Assembly (NCBI RefSeq): GCF_025452195.1
Contig: NZ_CP104971.1
Location: forward strand, 434,001-498,000
From: Phyllobacterium zundukense
Lineage (GTDB): Bacteria; Pseudomonadota; Alphaproteobacteria; Rhizobiales; Rhizobiaceae
Direction of reading: 5' to 3'
Length of the DNA: 64,000 nucleotides
Below the pieces are notes generated by a model, which saw nothing but the letters and a program-made list of their open reading frames with translations, was not told the origin of the DNA and ran no database searches. Every line of letters starts with the position of its first letter. Position 1 is the first letter of the stretch. Positions 8,826-16,839 of this stretch are shown in pieces. The position numbers were made by a program, and so were the translations under genes.

Positions 8826-8981
8826 ATGACAAAGCTCTTCGCGCGCTTCCTCAAGGATGAAACCGGCGCAAGCGCCGTTGAATACGCACTGATTGTTGCT
8901 CTGATAGCGGTTGCCATCATCGGCGCTAGCAGCAAGCTTGGTACGAACATCAAAGATATGTTCGAGAAGCCCGGCCCGTAG
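8826..8981 (+). CDS. Flp-family type IVb pilin (second copy)
   Basis: Start ATG 8826 follows AGGAGAGG at 8812-8819. The 51-residue product is MTKLFARFLKDETGASAVEY followed by a hydrophobic helix ALIVALIAVAIIGAS. It shares the leader LFARFLKDE-GA with the copy at 8258 and keeps the Glu of the VEY motif required in Flp pilins. It is shorter at the C-terminus. The stop lies one base before the end of the opposing aldolase gene, so transcription converges there. Confidence 0.92.
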   Translation: MTKLFARFLKDETGASAVEYALIVALIAVAIIGASSKLGTNIKDMFEKPGP

Positions 8982-8982
8982 A

Positions 8983-9666
8983 TTAGGCAGAGCGTAATTT
9001 GCCTGCGTGATAGTCCCAGACCTTTTGCAACAGGTTGGGCTTCCAGAGATTGCCTGCGATCGTGGCAATCTGCTCCGGCGTCAGAATGGTTGGTGCGCCG
9101 AGACTTTTGGCGAGATACTGCCTTTGTGCATTTTCCTCGAGATACACTGCAAGGACGAATGCTTCGAGAATGCTGGTAGCAGCAATCACTGATCCATGCG
9201 ATTTCAACATTACGATGCGATGTGGGCCCAGCGTTGTGGCAAGCGCTTCACCGAGTTTCTTGGTGTTGATCGATGCGATCTCGCCAAACTGTTTGATCTC
9301 GCCGATCACAGCTGCCTGCATGATCACCGGTTCAACGGAATTGCCCGTCATGCTGAAGAGCGTTGACCACAGCGGGTGTGCGTGGATGACCGAACCCACG
9401 TCCGCGCGGCGACGGTATATTTCCGAGTGTATATGAAACTCCATAGGCGGGACTGCGCCGCCATCGACCGGCTTGCCGTCGAAATCGGTCATGACGATAT
9501 CGTCGATAGTGAGGGCCGAGCGGACCGATGCACCGGAATTGATCAGCATTCGATCTTCGCCAGGAACACGCCAACTGGCATGGCCGTTGAAATCGATGAT
9601 TGCCGCGCGTTCGAGCATAAGGATCGCATCGACCAGCATGCGCTTCTGTTGGGTGTAGCTATCCAT
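8983..9666 (-). CDS. Class II aldolase/adducin family protein, possible aromatic acid decarboxylase
   Basis: The 227-residue protein has the zinc site of the class II aldolase fold: MEFHIHSEIYRRR, then SVIHAHPLWSTLFS with the HxH pair, and a later LKSHGSV. Family members include L-fuculose-phosphate aldolase and the 3,4-dihydroxyphthalate decarboxylase PhtC. The gene follows the binding protein at 9709 in one operon whose promoter holds the shared GTTC-N9-GAAC element, which ties it to the aromatic module. It differs clearly from the more closely matching pair at 15451 and 43481. The exact substrate is open. Confidence 0.85.
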   Translation of the reverse strand: MDSYTQQKRMLVDAILMLERAAIIDFNGHASWRVPGEDRMLINSGASVRSALTIDDIVMTDFDGKPVDGGAVPPMEFHIHSEIYRRRADVGSVIHAHPLWSTLFSMTGNSVEPVIMQAAVIGEIKQFGEIASINTKKLGEALATTLGPHRIVMLKSHGSVIAATSILEAFVLAVYLEENAQRQYLAKSLGAPTILTPEQIATIAGNLWKPNLLQKVWDYHAGKLRSA

Positions 9667-9708
9667 ATCCTGCCAGTTCCATACCAGATTGCGTCTGAGC
9701 TACCCGCA

Positions 9709-10746
9709 CTATTTTTTTGCTTGATACGGACCCAGTTCCTTGACGGCTGCGTCGGCGAACGACGCGTCGAGGATTTGGGCGACAGTTGCGCTTGCCGGTA
9801 CGAGACCTTCGCTCTGGAAGTATTTGAGATCGTTTTCAAGGCTGGCGGTGTTGAGCTTGCCGTCTGGATCAATGCCTTGCGGGACAATGGCGCGATAGAC
9901 GGAAGCATCCTTGATCGGCGTATATTCGGTCAGTATCGAGATCACTTCGTCCGCGGCCGGGCCGGCCAGCTTGCCGTTGGCAAGCGCATCATTGTAGTCG
10001 CGAAGCGCACGGATATAGGCGCGCATGAATGCTTTTGCGGCATCGGACTGTTCCCCGATGAACTCTGCCGAGTAAAGAACGACCGCGAGCTGGTGATTGG
10101 GGTAAATCTCGTCATCGCCCATGATACGAACGGCGACACCACGGCGCACAGCTTCTGTTGCGGAAGGTTCTGTTGTGAGAGCGGCATCTACAGCCTTGTT
10201 CTCCAGCGCTATGATGTGCTGCGGAAATGAGAGGAATACACGCTCGACATCGCTGGGTTTAAGCCCGGCCTTCTTCAACGCCTCATTCATGGTCGATGTC
10301 GATGCGCTGCCAGTGGCACTGCCCGCGACCTTCATGCCCTTGAGATCGGCGAGAGACTTGTACTTGCCGCTCTCCACAAGATCCTTGCGGACGAGAAGTG
10401 GCTGATAGCCGTAACCCGGAGGCGTCGAACCCTTATCGGCCACCACCTTGATTCCGATCCCTCGTGCCACGGCATTATACAATCCTGCCGATACCGAGCC
10501 GCCGGCAACGTCGAGTTGGCCAGCTCCCAGCGGAGCAACCATCTTCGCCCCGGAATCGAAGGGTACGAATTCCACCTCGATACCTTCCTCGCGGAAGTAA
10601 CCCTTCTTGTCGGCGATGAAGAAAGCGATATCGCTGCTGGCGCTGACGATACCGATTTTCACCTTGGTGAGTTCCGCCGCTATCGCACTTGCCGCATTCA
10701 ACGAGAAGCAGGCAATGAGCGCTGCTCCCAGCAAAAGTTTCTTCAT
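9709..10746 (-). CDS. Periplasmic binding protein of the NMT1/SsuA type, orphan
   Basis: Start ATG 10746-10744, preceded by GGGAGTGG, gives 345 residues with signal peptide MKKLLLGAALIACFSLNAAS. The mature part shows the NMT1-like fold signatures VKIGIVSASSDIAFFIADKK, GYFREEGIEVEFVPF and LKGMKVAGSATGSAS. Such proteins bind sulfonates, nitrate, thiamine precursors or aromatic acids for ABC importers. No permease or ATPase gene is adjacent, so it either serves a transporter encoded elsewhere or acts as a sensor. It is first in an operon with the class II aldolase at 8983. Confidence 0.88.
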   Translation of the reverse strand: MKKLLLGAALIACFSLNAASAIAAELTKVKIGIVSASSDIAFFIADKKGYFREEGIEVEFVPFDSGAKMVAPLGAGQLDVAGGSVSAGLYNAVARGIGIKVVADKGSTPPGYGYQPLLVRKDLVESGKYKSLADLKGMKVAGSATGSASTSTMNEALKKAGLKPSDVERVFLSFPQHIIALENKAVDAALTTEPSATEAVRRGVAVRIMGDDEIYPNHQLAVVLYSAEFIGEQSDAAKAFMRAYIRALRDYNDALANGKLAGPAADEVISILTEYTPIKDASVYRAIVPQGIDPDGKLNTASLENDLKYFQSEGLVPASATVAQILDASFADAAVKELGPYQAKK

Positions 10747-10772
10747 GATGCCACTCCCGACGCTGCCTTGTT

Positions 10773-10789
10773 GTTCTTCTATAAAGAAC
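10773..10789 (-). promoter_or_regulatory. GTTC-N9-GAAC operator, site 1
   Basis: GTTCTTCTATAAAGAAC holds a perfect GTTCTT/AAGAAC inverted repeat. The same GTTC-N9-GAAC element with a TATAA core occurs at 16709-16725 and 28177-28193. On the minus strand the core reads TATAGA and would place a -10 box about 35 bases before the start codon of the binding protein at 9709. A second half-like GTTCTTCTTAAG follows at 10793. The IclR protein at 18807 is the likely ligand. Confidence 0.6.
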
Positions 10790-10909
10790 AACGTTCTTCT
10801 TAAGAGGAGCTTAGCATCGCGAAGGATGATGTCAACCTGACGCGCGTGCGTGCACTTAACAACCCGGCGGAAAGCGCTGACTGGTCGCTCCAAGGCAAGC
10901 TGTTTTTGG

Positions 10910-11311
10910 TTATCCTGCCGGCACCACGTGCAGATGTCCGTACCTCACTGCACGCTCTGAAATGACGTGTTCGGCGAAATGCTGAACCTCGTCCGGCGGT
11001 CCTTTGAGGACACCGATTTCGAGGCAGTTGTCATGATCGAGATGGACATGCATGCTCGATACCGCAAGAGAATGATGATCATGGAAGGTATTGGTCAACC
11101 GGCGGGCAAGATCGCGTGCCCCATGGTCGAAGACATAACTTAGAACACCGATCACCTGCGTCGCCGCACCTGTTTCAATTGATGTCAGCTTCATCCCGGC
11201 CCTGGCAAGATCGCGGATAGCCTCGGAGCGGTTTTGATAGCCCTTTGCGGCGATCACCCTGTCGAGTTCCTCCATCAGTTCGTCATCGAGGGTAATCGTT
11301 ATTCTTTGCAT
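10910..11311 (-). CDS. nikR: Nickel-responsive transcriptional regulator NikR
   Basis: The 133-residue protein starts at ATG 11311-11309 ([20 protein letters not shown]), the ribbon-helix-helix DNA-binding domain. The C-terminal ACT-like domain keeps the nickel ligands at His77, His88, His90 and Cys96 (TFHDHH, SMHVH and HDNC). Length equals the Escherichia coli protein. It is divergent from a nickel/cobalt permease gene, and the intergenic stretch carries a near-perfect NikR box. TTG 11323 is in frame but is part of the GGAG ribosome-binding region, so it was not used. Confidence 0.95.
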   Translation of the reverse strand: MQRITITLDDELMEELDRVIAAKGYQNRSEAIRDLARAGMKLTSIETGAATQVIGVLSYVFDHGARDLARRLTNTFHDHHSLAVSSMHVHLDHDNCLEIGVLKGPPDEVQHFAEHVISERAVRYGHLHVVPAG

Positions 11312-11341
11312 CTTCGGCTCCAAGTTTTTTTAAACGGGCGA

Positions 11342-11369
11342 GTAAGATTTTTTCGCGTAGACATCATAC
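11342..11369. promoter_or_regulatory. Predicted NikR box
   Basis: GTAAGA (11342-11347), 16 bases, then TCATAC (11364-11369). The Escherichia coli NikR operator is GTATGA-N16-TCATAC, so spacing is exact and one base of twelve differs. It sits between nikR and the nickel transporter and can repress one or both. Confidence 0.8.
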
Positions 11370-11414
11370 TTTGCGATTTTCTATGGTTGCTTCCGACACG
11401 ACGGCCCGCTGCGC

Positions 11415-12512
11415 ATGTTTACCAGCACACGCGATACCTGGCCAGCAGAGGAGGCTTATGTGATCCCCAATCCTTTCGACGATCAGCCGGCGCAACTGAA
11501 GGCCAAGGTCATCGTGACCTATGTGGTCCTGATTGCGGCCAATGTCGGCGCCTGGGCATGGGCGTGGATTGCCTTTTCAGATCGCCCTTCATTGCTGGGG
11601 ACTGCTCTTCTCGCTTACATGTTCGGTCTGCGCCATGCTTTCGACGCCGATCATATAGCCGCGATCGATAATGTCGTCCGCAAGTTGATGCAGGAGGGCA
11701 AGACGCCCTATTCCGTCGGTTTCTTTTTTTCCCTTGGGCACTCCAGCATCGTCGTCATCGCTTCCCTGATCATCGCCGCGACGGCCGCTGCGATGCAGAG
11801 CAATCTTGAATCGTTCCATGATGTCGGTGGTGTCATCGGCACATCCGTGTCGGCCATTTTCCTCCTCATTATCGGCCTGGCCAATCTTTTTATCCTGCGG
11901 GGTATCTGGTCAGCTTTCAGCCGCGCGCGTCGCGGCGAGAAAATTGTCGACGAGGACCTCGACGCACTGCTGTCAGGACGAGGACTTATCGCTCGCATCT
12001 TCCGGCCGATTTTCCGCGTGGTTTCGCGGTCCTGGCATATGTATCCGATCGGCTTCCTGTTCGGATTGGGATTCGACACCGCAACGGAAATCGGCCTGCT
12101 CGGAATTTCGGCAGCGCAAGCGACGCAGGGGATGTCATTCTGGACGATCCTCGTGTTTCCTGCGCTCTTCACAGCGGGCATGTCGCTCATGGACACGACA
12201 GACAGCGTGCTGATGACTGGTGCCTATGGTTGGGCGTCGATCAATCCCATGCGCAAGCTTTGGTACAATCTGACAATCACCGGAGCGTCCGTCATCGTCG
12301 CTGTCTTTATCGGCGGGGTGGAAGCGCTTGGTCTGATCAGCGACAAGCTCGGACTTCAGGGATCGTTCTGGCAGTTCGTTGGAGGGCTGAACGATAATTT
12401 GGCTAACTTCGGTTATGCAGTGGTCGGAATATTCGTCCTGAGCTGGATCGTTTCCGTTATCGTCTATCGCGCCAAAGGCTATGACAATCTGCACGCCGAA
12501 GTATCGGCGTGA
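11415..12512 (+). CDS. NiCoT-family nickel/cobalt transporter (HoxN/NixA type)
   Basis: The 365-residue inner-membrane protein has about eight hydrophobic segments. The family signature is present in helix 2: MFGLRHAFDADHIAAIDN near residue 73, where the HX4DH residues bind the metal, followed by GFFFSLGHSSIVV and later FGLGFDTATEIGLL. These are the four NiCoT motifs. It is divergent from nikR with a NikR box between, which argues for nickel as substrate, although cobalt uptake also occurs in the family. It lies next to the EutA-like gene of module A on the opposite strand, 8 bases apart. Confidence 0.94.
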   Translation: MFTSTRDTWPAEEAYVIPNPFDDQPAQLKAKVIVTYVVLIAANVGAWAWAWIAFSDRPSLLGTALLAYMFGLRHAFDADHIAAIDNVVRKLMQEGKTPYSVGFFFSLGHSSIVVIASLIIAATAAAMQSNLESFHDVGGVIGTSVSAIFLLIIGLANLFILRGIWSAFSRARRGEKIVDEDLDALLSGRGLIARIFRPIFRVVSRSWHMYPIGFLFGLGFDTATEIGLLGISAAQATQGMSFWTILVFPALFTAGMSLMDTTDSVLMTGAYGWASINPMRKLWYNLTITGASVIVAVFIGGVEALGLISDKLGLQGSFWQFVGGLNDNLANFGYAVVGIFVLSWIVSVIVYRAKGYDNLHAEVSA

Positions 12513-12520
12513 ACCTTTTC

Positions 12521-14041
12521 TCACGCCTGTTCGACTGGTTCGAGACCCTTCTGGCCAAGACCCATATTGGGAAATACCAGTGACTTTATGACGACGGGCA
12601 CGGCGCCGGAGGTTTCAAGCATAGCGCCGATATCGATGAAATCGAACTCGTCGAGCTTGATGCCGTCGATCGAGATGATCGAATTGACGCCTTCCGCACT
12701 GACGAAATGCATCCCGACCAGTCCCCCGACATCGCTGTCGCCAACGAGGATCAGGGGGTGACCTTTGGCAAGGATCCGCGACAAGCCCTCTCGTATCCCC
12801 AGACAGAAATCATCGAGGCGCCGGTAGCTCGCCGATCCCTGCCATTCATAGCAAATGGCCACGGGGCTGTCGCCACGGGTCAAATCGAGCCGTGCCAGTG
12901 CTTCCTTGATCATGGCGCCAATACGCTCGGCGTCGATATCATCATCGAATGCGAATGCGGGCTTTATGACGGGAACATTGCGAACGGGCAGGGCATCGAG
13001 AGGCCTGACGAAGATCGTACTGCCGCTTACCTGTACAGTATACTGTGAAGCGCCGACGACGGTCGCCCGGATACCCTGTTCGGGACGTTCGAGCCGCGGC
13101 CTCCAGTCGTCGAGCCGCTTGCGCAATTGCCGGGCCAACAAGGGGCCGAGATCGCTGAACTCTGCGTTTGTGTCGGTGTAGAGAAATTCCGCAACGCCGC
13201 CGGAAATCGTGACAATGTCCGGTGGCGGTCCCTCGGGCAGGGCAGGCAGGCGATGGAGACCAGCGGTTTCGCTGCGCATTGCGCCACCTTTCATAGCCTC
13301 GAACAGGTGGTCGACCATGGACGCGGCAAGTTTTTCGGCATCACCGGGGGTGATAACCACGCCGAGTACCAACGGCACGCCCGCTCGTTTCGCAAAATAT
13401 TTGCCGGCTTCTTCCAACCGCGTGACCCGCCGGTCGGAATCGAATGCGACGACGCGCGCGCCGATATCGATGGCGCTGATATGGCGAATGGCGCCGTTTT
13501 CGCACAGTGCGAGTTTTGACGTGCCTCCACCGATATCGACGTTGAGCACGCGCTGGCGTGTGCGGCCGGAAAGAGCGACCGCGCCAGACCCGAACGCAGC
13601 CAGAGTGGTTTCCAGGCCGTCTCCTGCACTGACGACCACAAATTTGCCGGTCTGCGCCGAAAAGATCTCGCCGATGGCGCGCGCATTGCTGCGCCTGACC
13701 GCAACGCCGGTGAGGATGAGCGCGCCCGTGTCGATATCCTCGGGCTTCAGGCCGGCGGCTTCATATTGGGCTTCGAAAAACGATGCCAGGGCCTCGGCGT
13801 CGATAGCATCATCGCTGCGGTAGGGCGTGAGCAAAACATCGGATTGATGCAGCAGCGTTCGCTCTACAACCATGTAGCGTGTGTCGAGCCGCTCCAGCAC
13901 GATGCGTGAGAAGGCGAGGTGAGACGTCGATGATCCAATGTCGATACCGACACTGGTCAACTGTATCTCATCCTCGAGTTCCATACTGCGGCCGATATTG
14001 GAGAAGAATATCCGGCCGCCTTCCTCTGGTTCCTCTGACAT
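12521..14041 (-). CDS. EutA-like actin-fold ATPase, copy A (orphan reactivating factor)
   Basis: The 506-residue protein is similar along its length to EutA, the reactivating factor of B12-dependent ethanolamine ammonia-lyase. Phosphate loop 1 is TSVGIDIGSSTSHLAFSRIV near residue 30, phosphate loop 2 is LNVDIGGGTSKLAL, and the nucleotide loop is TISGGVAEFLY; the end VVIKSLVFPNMGLG matches the EutA terminus. Neither eutB nor eutC nor a microcompartment gene is present in the window. It follows a bicupin gene by 12 bases, and the same pair recurs at 35795-38597. It may therefore serve an enzyme of this pathway. What it acts on is not known. Confidence 0.85.
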   Translation of the reverse strand: MSEEPEEGGRIFFSNIGRSMELEDEIQLTSVGIDIGSSTSHLAFSRIVLERLDTRYMVVERTLLHQSDVLLTPYRSDDAIDAEALASFFEAQYEAAGLKPEDIDTGALILTGVAVRRSNARAIGEIFSAQTGKFVVVSAGDGLETTLAAFGSGAVALSGRTRQRVLNVDIGGGTSKLALCENGAIRHISAIDIGARVVAFDSDRRVTRLEEAGKYFAKRAGVPLVLGVVITPGDAEKLAASMVDHLFEAMKGGAMRSETAGLHRLPALPEGPPPDIVTISGGVAEFLYTDTNAEFSDLGPLLARQLRKRLDDWRPRLERPEQGIRATVVGASQYTVQVSGSTIFVRPLDALPVRNVPVIKPAFAFDDDIDAERIGAMIKEALARLDLTRGDSPVAICYEWQGSASYRRLDDFCLGIREGLSRILAKGHPLILVGDSDVGGLVGMHFVSAEGVNSIISIDGIKLDEFDFIDIGAMLETSGAVPVVIKSLVFPNMGLGQKGLEPVEQA

Positions 14042-14053
14042 TGAATTAGCTGG

Positions 14054-15292
14054 TCAGACGACGGTGGACATTTTTTTCGTCGTGTCATCCGGCTTGACGT
14101 ACCACTCCGGCTTCATGCGGATTTCGACGCCATTGCGGTTCAGCTTCTCCTCGTATTCCTCGCGGATATAGGGGTCTTCCATCCAGTAGGGGATAGCCGT
14201 CCCGCCTTCATTGACGTCGATGGCGGTATAGTCGGTGTGCTTTTCACCAGGAGCGCCGGGATCGCGGCCAGGATTATGCGGGCCAAACCAGGCCATCAGG
14301 CGGAAAGGTTCCTTGGATACGCTGAAGTGCTGATGATACCAGCGCGCACCGCCCGGGGCGGCAGAAACCATCCCGAAGGGGCCGTAGTCGAGGCGCTTGA
14401 TCTTGTCGGCATGGCCATCCTTCCACGGATTGACGCCGTATTCCTCGGGCCAGGTATAGGTGTAGCCTTCGCCTTTCAGGCAGATCAGAATGGCGGCCGA
14501 TGTATGCGCGTGGGCTTTGGAATAGCGGCCATTCTCGTGCTGGCCAATCCAGTAGTAGAAGGTATTATTGGTCATGAACGGCTCAACGCGGCGGTAACCC
14601 GGCGAGCGTCTGTTGTCGAGCGGCAGTTCGCAATTGACGGCGTCGGGCATGAAGTTGGTCCGGCGCATGGCGAGGCCCCGAACGGGATCCGGCTCGATTT
14701 CCTCGCGATACTTGTAAAAGTCATCGGCTCCTGAAAAGCGATCGCGGAAGACATATGGGTTGTTGAAGACCGCATCGGCATTCTGGATCTGGTTGAGAAC
14801 ATTCGGCGCGGTCGTGCCGCCAAGCAGAAGTGCCGGACTGTTGGTTGCGTTGACGATCCGGTGCATGGCGTTCATCGGTATCGAGAACATCGACCCTTCC
14901 TGCCATTCGAAGACGTGCTTGCGACCCTCGCCCTCGAGCCACACCTCGGTGGAGCCGCGTCCTTCGACGACGATGTAAATTTCCTCATACATATGCTTTT
15001 CGGGATGTAGCGCGCCCGCCGCTGGCACCTCTACCAGATGGCAACCCCATTTGGTTTCTGTCCCGAGCAGCTGGATATAGGTGCCGCGCCCGCCGGTGCG
15101 CTTCCACGGTTTCAGGGGAAGGTTCTTGACACTCGATACGCCAAGGTCGCGAAAGACAGGGATGGCTTCTTCCACCATGAACTGGTCATAGGGGGTTGGC
15201 TGCTTCTTGAACTCACCGAAGCCGGCTTTCTTCGTGCCAGCGGGTTCGTGCCAGTGAGTTCCGGTGCCGCCGCCTAATGGATCCTGGTGCAT
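14054..15292 (-). CDS. Bicupin protein, copy A, putative metal-dependent enzyme
   Basis: Start ATG 15292-15290 follows AGGAGG, giving 412 residues. The N-terminal cupin shows HPEKHMYEEIYIVVEGRGS with candidate His/His/Glu ligands, then EGSMFSIPMNAMHRIVN with a further His. The C-terminal cupin shows GRYSKAHAHTSAAILICLKG and, late, RWYHQHFSVS. Two cupins in about 410 residues recall gentisate dioxygenases and related ring-cleaving enzymes, but I cannot match it to a named one. It is clearly paralogous to the bicupin at 35795, and both are followed by an EutA-like gene. It is likely cytoplasmic, as no signal peptide is seen. Confidence 0.8.
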   Translation of the reverse strand: MHQDPLGGGTGTHWHEPAGTKKAGFGEFKKQPTPYDQFMVEEAIPVFRDLGVSSVKNLPLKPWKRTGGRGTYIQLLGTETKWGCHLVEVPAAGALHPEKHMYEEIYIVVEGRGSTEVWLEGEGRKHVFEWQEGSMFSIPMNAMHRIVNATNSPALLLGGTTAPNVLNQIQNADAVFNNPYVFRDRFSGADDFYKYREEIEPDPVRGLAMRRTNFMPDAVNCELPLDNRRSPGYRRVEPFMTNNTFYYWIGQHENGRYSKAHAHTSAAILICLKGEGYTYTWPEEYGVNPWKDGHADKIKRLDYGPFGMVSAAPGGARWYHQHFSVSKEPFRLMAWFGPHNPGRDPGAPGEKHTDYTAIDVNEGGTAIPYWMEDPYIREEYEEKLNRNGVEIRMKPEWYVKPDDTTKKMSTVV

Positions 15293-15397
15293 TGATTCCT
15301 CCTGTCGATGCATTCCGCCGCGACCTGAAAGCGCTTGCGGGACGTAATACTTTGTGTATGAGCCTACCAGCCGTTCGCAGCGGCGGTAGCCTGATTT

Positions 15398-15416
15398 CGG
15401 AAAGACCATCTTTCCG
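15398..15416. terminator. Perfect hairpin between aldolase and bicupin genes
   Basis: CGGAAAGA (15398-15405) and TCTTTCCG (15409-15416) form an 8-base stem with a 3-base loop. It lies in the 158-base gap between the class II aldolase stop and the bicupin start. There is no T-run on the minus strand, so an expression-tuning or RNA-stabilising role is more likely than full termination. The rest of the gap shows nothing else. Confidence 0.45.
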
Positions 15417-15450
15417 GTTTTGTCCGGGCCGTTAGTTCCGCCGGCTTTTT

Positions 15451-16233
15451 CTACTTCTGTTCGCTCCAGCTCTCGGGGAACAATCCCTCACGCAACGCGC
15501 CGCGAACGTAGTAGCTCCAGAGCTTGCGAATGTGATGATCGCGGCGAAAACTGTGTGCAAATGAATCAAGCTCGGCCTCCGTCAACGGCTTCACTTTGCC
15601 GATGGCGGCAGCGCGGTAGGCCGCTTCCGCGTTCTCCACGAGATGGAGCGAATCGATGAATGCCGCGCGCACCGTTTCTGCGGTCACGATCTGGCCATGG
15701 GCACGTATCTGCATCGCATGGTGGGCGCCGAGCGTGGCGGCGACACTGCGGCCCTGTTCACTATTGCTGACGTGGGCCGGGTCTGCGTGAACGGGAATGC
15801 CGCTCCGCCAGCGTATTGCGTGATTCTTGAAGGGCAGGAGCTGCATATCTTCGACAAGCGTGAAGACATTGGTTGCATCATTGTGGAAATGCGCGATCGA
15901 TTTCACATCCGGTCGTGCACGATAAATCTCACAATGGAGGAAAACTTCTGAAGGAGGTTTGACGCCTTTCGGACCCGCTACAACCTTGCCGTCCATATCG
16001 CAGACCAGAAGATCTTCGGGTGATACTTCGGCGCGGCTTTTCTCCTGGGGCTGCACAAGCAAGGTCTCGTTTCCGGGCAGGAGGGCGCTGACATGGCCGC
16101 TGTATTCAAGTATTTTCAGGCTGTTCAGGAGCCGCGTGGCCATTGCGATTTCCGCTCGCAAGGATGTTTCCGATGGAAGCGCCGTCCCGGCCTTCCGGGG
16201 GTCCTCATCTGTCGTCCGCGCCTGAGTATCCAT
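15451..16233 (-). CDS. Class II aldolase/adducin family protein, module A
   Basis: I take ATG 16233-16231 as start (MDTQARTTDEDPRK), since GGAGG lies 4 bases upstream; an ATG three bases earlier is possible. The 260-residue protein has VFLHCEIYRARPDV, SIAHFHNDATNVF with the HxH metal pair, and RAHGQIVTAE for the third His. It matches the protein at 43481 along its whole length (SGHVSA-LP, KNHAIRW-SGIPVH-DP-HVS), so both modules carry this enzyme. Related proteins include PhtC-type aromatic decarboxylases. It stands between the ferredoxin and the bicupin genes on the same strand. Confidence 0.88.
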   Translation of the reverse strand: MDTQARTTDEDPRKAGTALPSETSLRAEIAMATRLLNSLKILEYSGHVSALLPGNETLLVQPQEKSRAEVSPEDLLVCDMDGKVVAGPKGVKPPSEVFLHCEIYRARPDVKSIAHFHNDATNVFTLVEDMQLLPFKNHAIRWRSGIPVHADPAHVSNSEQGRSVAATLGAHHAMQIRAHGQIVTAETVRAAFIDSLHLVENAEAAYRAAAIGKVKPLTEAELDSFAHSFRRDHHIRKLWSYYVRGALREGLFPESWSEQK

Positions 16234-16307
16234 CATTCCTCCCGTCATTGTGCTAATAAAAATCCCACATTATACGAATTTTGTGCGCCCGCAACATCAC
16301 ATCTGGC

Positions 16308-16634
16308 TTACACCTCGATCATCACGTCGTCGTTCTCCACGACCACTTTGTAGGTTCGCACGGGTACCATGCAGGGCGGAGCGACGACCTCTCCGGTGCG
16401 AAGATCGAATGCACCATTGTGGAAATCGCATTCGATCGTATGGCCGTCGATATATCCTTCCGACAGCGAGCCCGGGCCGTGGGTGCAGGCATCGTCTGTC
16501 ACGTAGAACGTCCCATTGACGTTGAAAACGGCCAGCACGAGATCGCCGGATTCGACCCTGATGGCGCTGTCGAAATCAACATCGTCCGCAGAGCAAAGCC
16601 TTATCCTCGAACGCGTTTGCGTCATCTGGTTCAT
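16308..16634 (-). CDS. Rieske-type [2Fe-2S] ferredoxin
   Basis: The 108-residue soluble protein binds a Rieske cluster through Cys50-x-His52 (DACTHG) and Cys69-x2-His72 (CDFHNGAFD). Size and spacing match ferredoxin components of multicomponent ring-hydroxylating oxygenases. It is divergent from the oxygenase alpha-subunit gene at 16840, and a reductase is encoded at 19692, so the three probably form one electron chain. It is the first gene of the minus-strand operon with the aldolase, bicupin and EutA-like genes. NirD-like proteins share the fold, but a separate NirD exists at 62657. Confidence 0.92.
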   Translation of the reverse strand: MNQMTQTRSRIRLCSADDVDFDSAIRVESGDLVLAVFNVNGTFYVTDDACTHGPGSLSEGYIDGHTIECDFHNGAFDLRTGEVVAPPCMVPVRTYKVVVENDDVMIEV

Positions 16635-16706
16635 ATCCTTTCTCCCTGCTGCCGCCGCGCGCTTGACTAGCCCGCCAACAGCCTGTAGCTTTCTAAAAAC
16701 GAAACA

Positions 16707-16727
16707 GCGTTCTGTATAAAGGAACGC
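16707..16727 (-). promoter_or_regulatory. GTTC-N9-GAAC operator, site 2
   Basis: GCGTTC (16707-16712) and GAACGC (16722-16727) form a perfect 6-base inverted repeat around TGTATAAAG. It lies in the 205-base divergent region between ferredoxin and oxygenase genes, 73 bases from the ferredoxin start and 113 from the oxygenase start. On the minus strand the core reads TATACA and could be a -10 box of the ferredoxin operon. It is the same element as at 10773 and 28177. Confidence 0.6.
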
Positions 16728-16839
16728 AGCGTTAGGATAACCGATCAGAGCCAGACGTCAACTCGAAACTGACGAATAACGTTCTGGCTCGGGCAAACAG
16801 CCGGATTTCGTCGCGACTGGACGATTCGAGGAGGATTGA

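Noticed and set aside
12855..13823. Long plus-strand frames opposite the EutA-like gene
   Set aside because: They mirror the codon pattern of the minus-strand gene, which has clear ATPase motifs; high GC produces such shadows.
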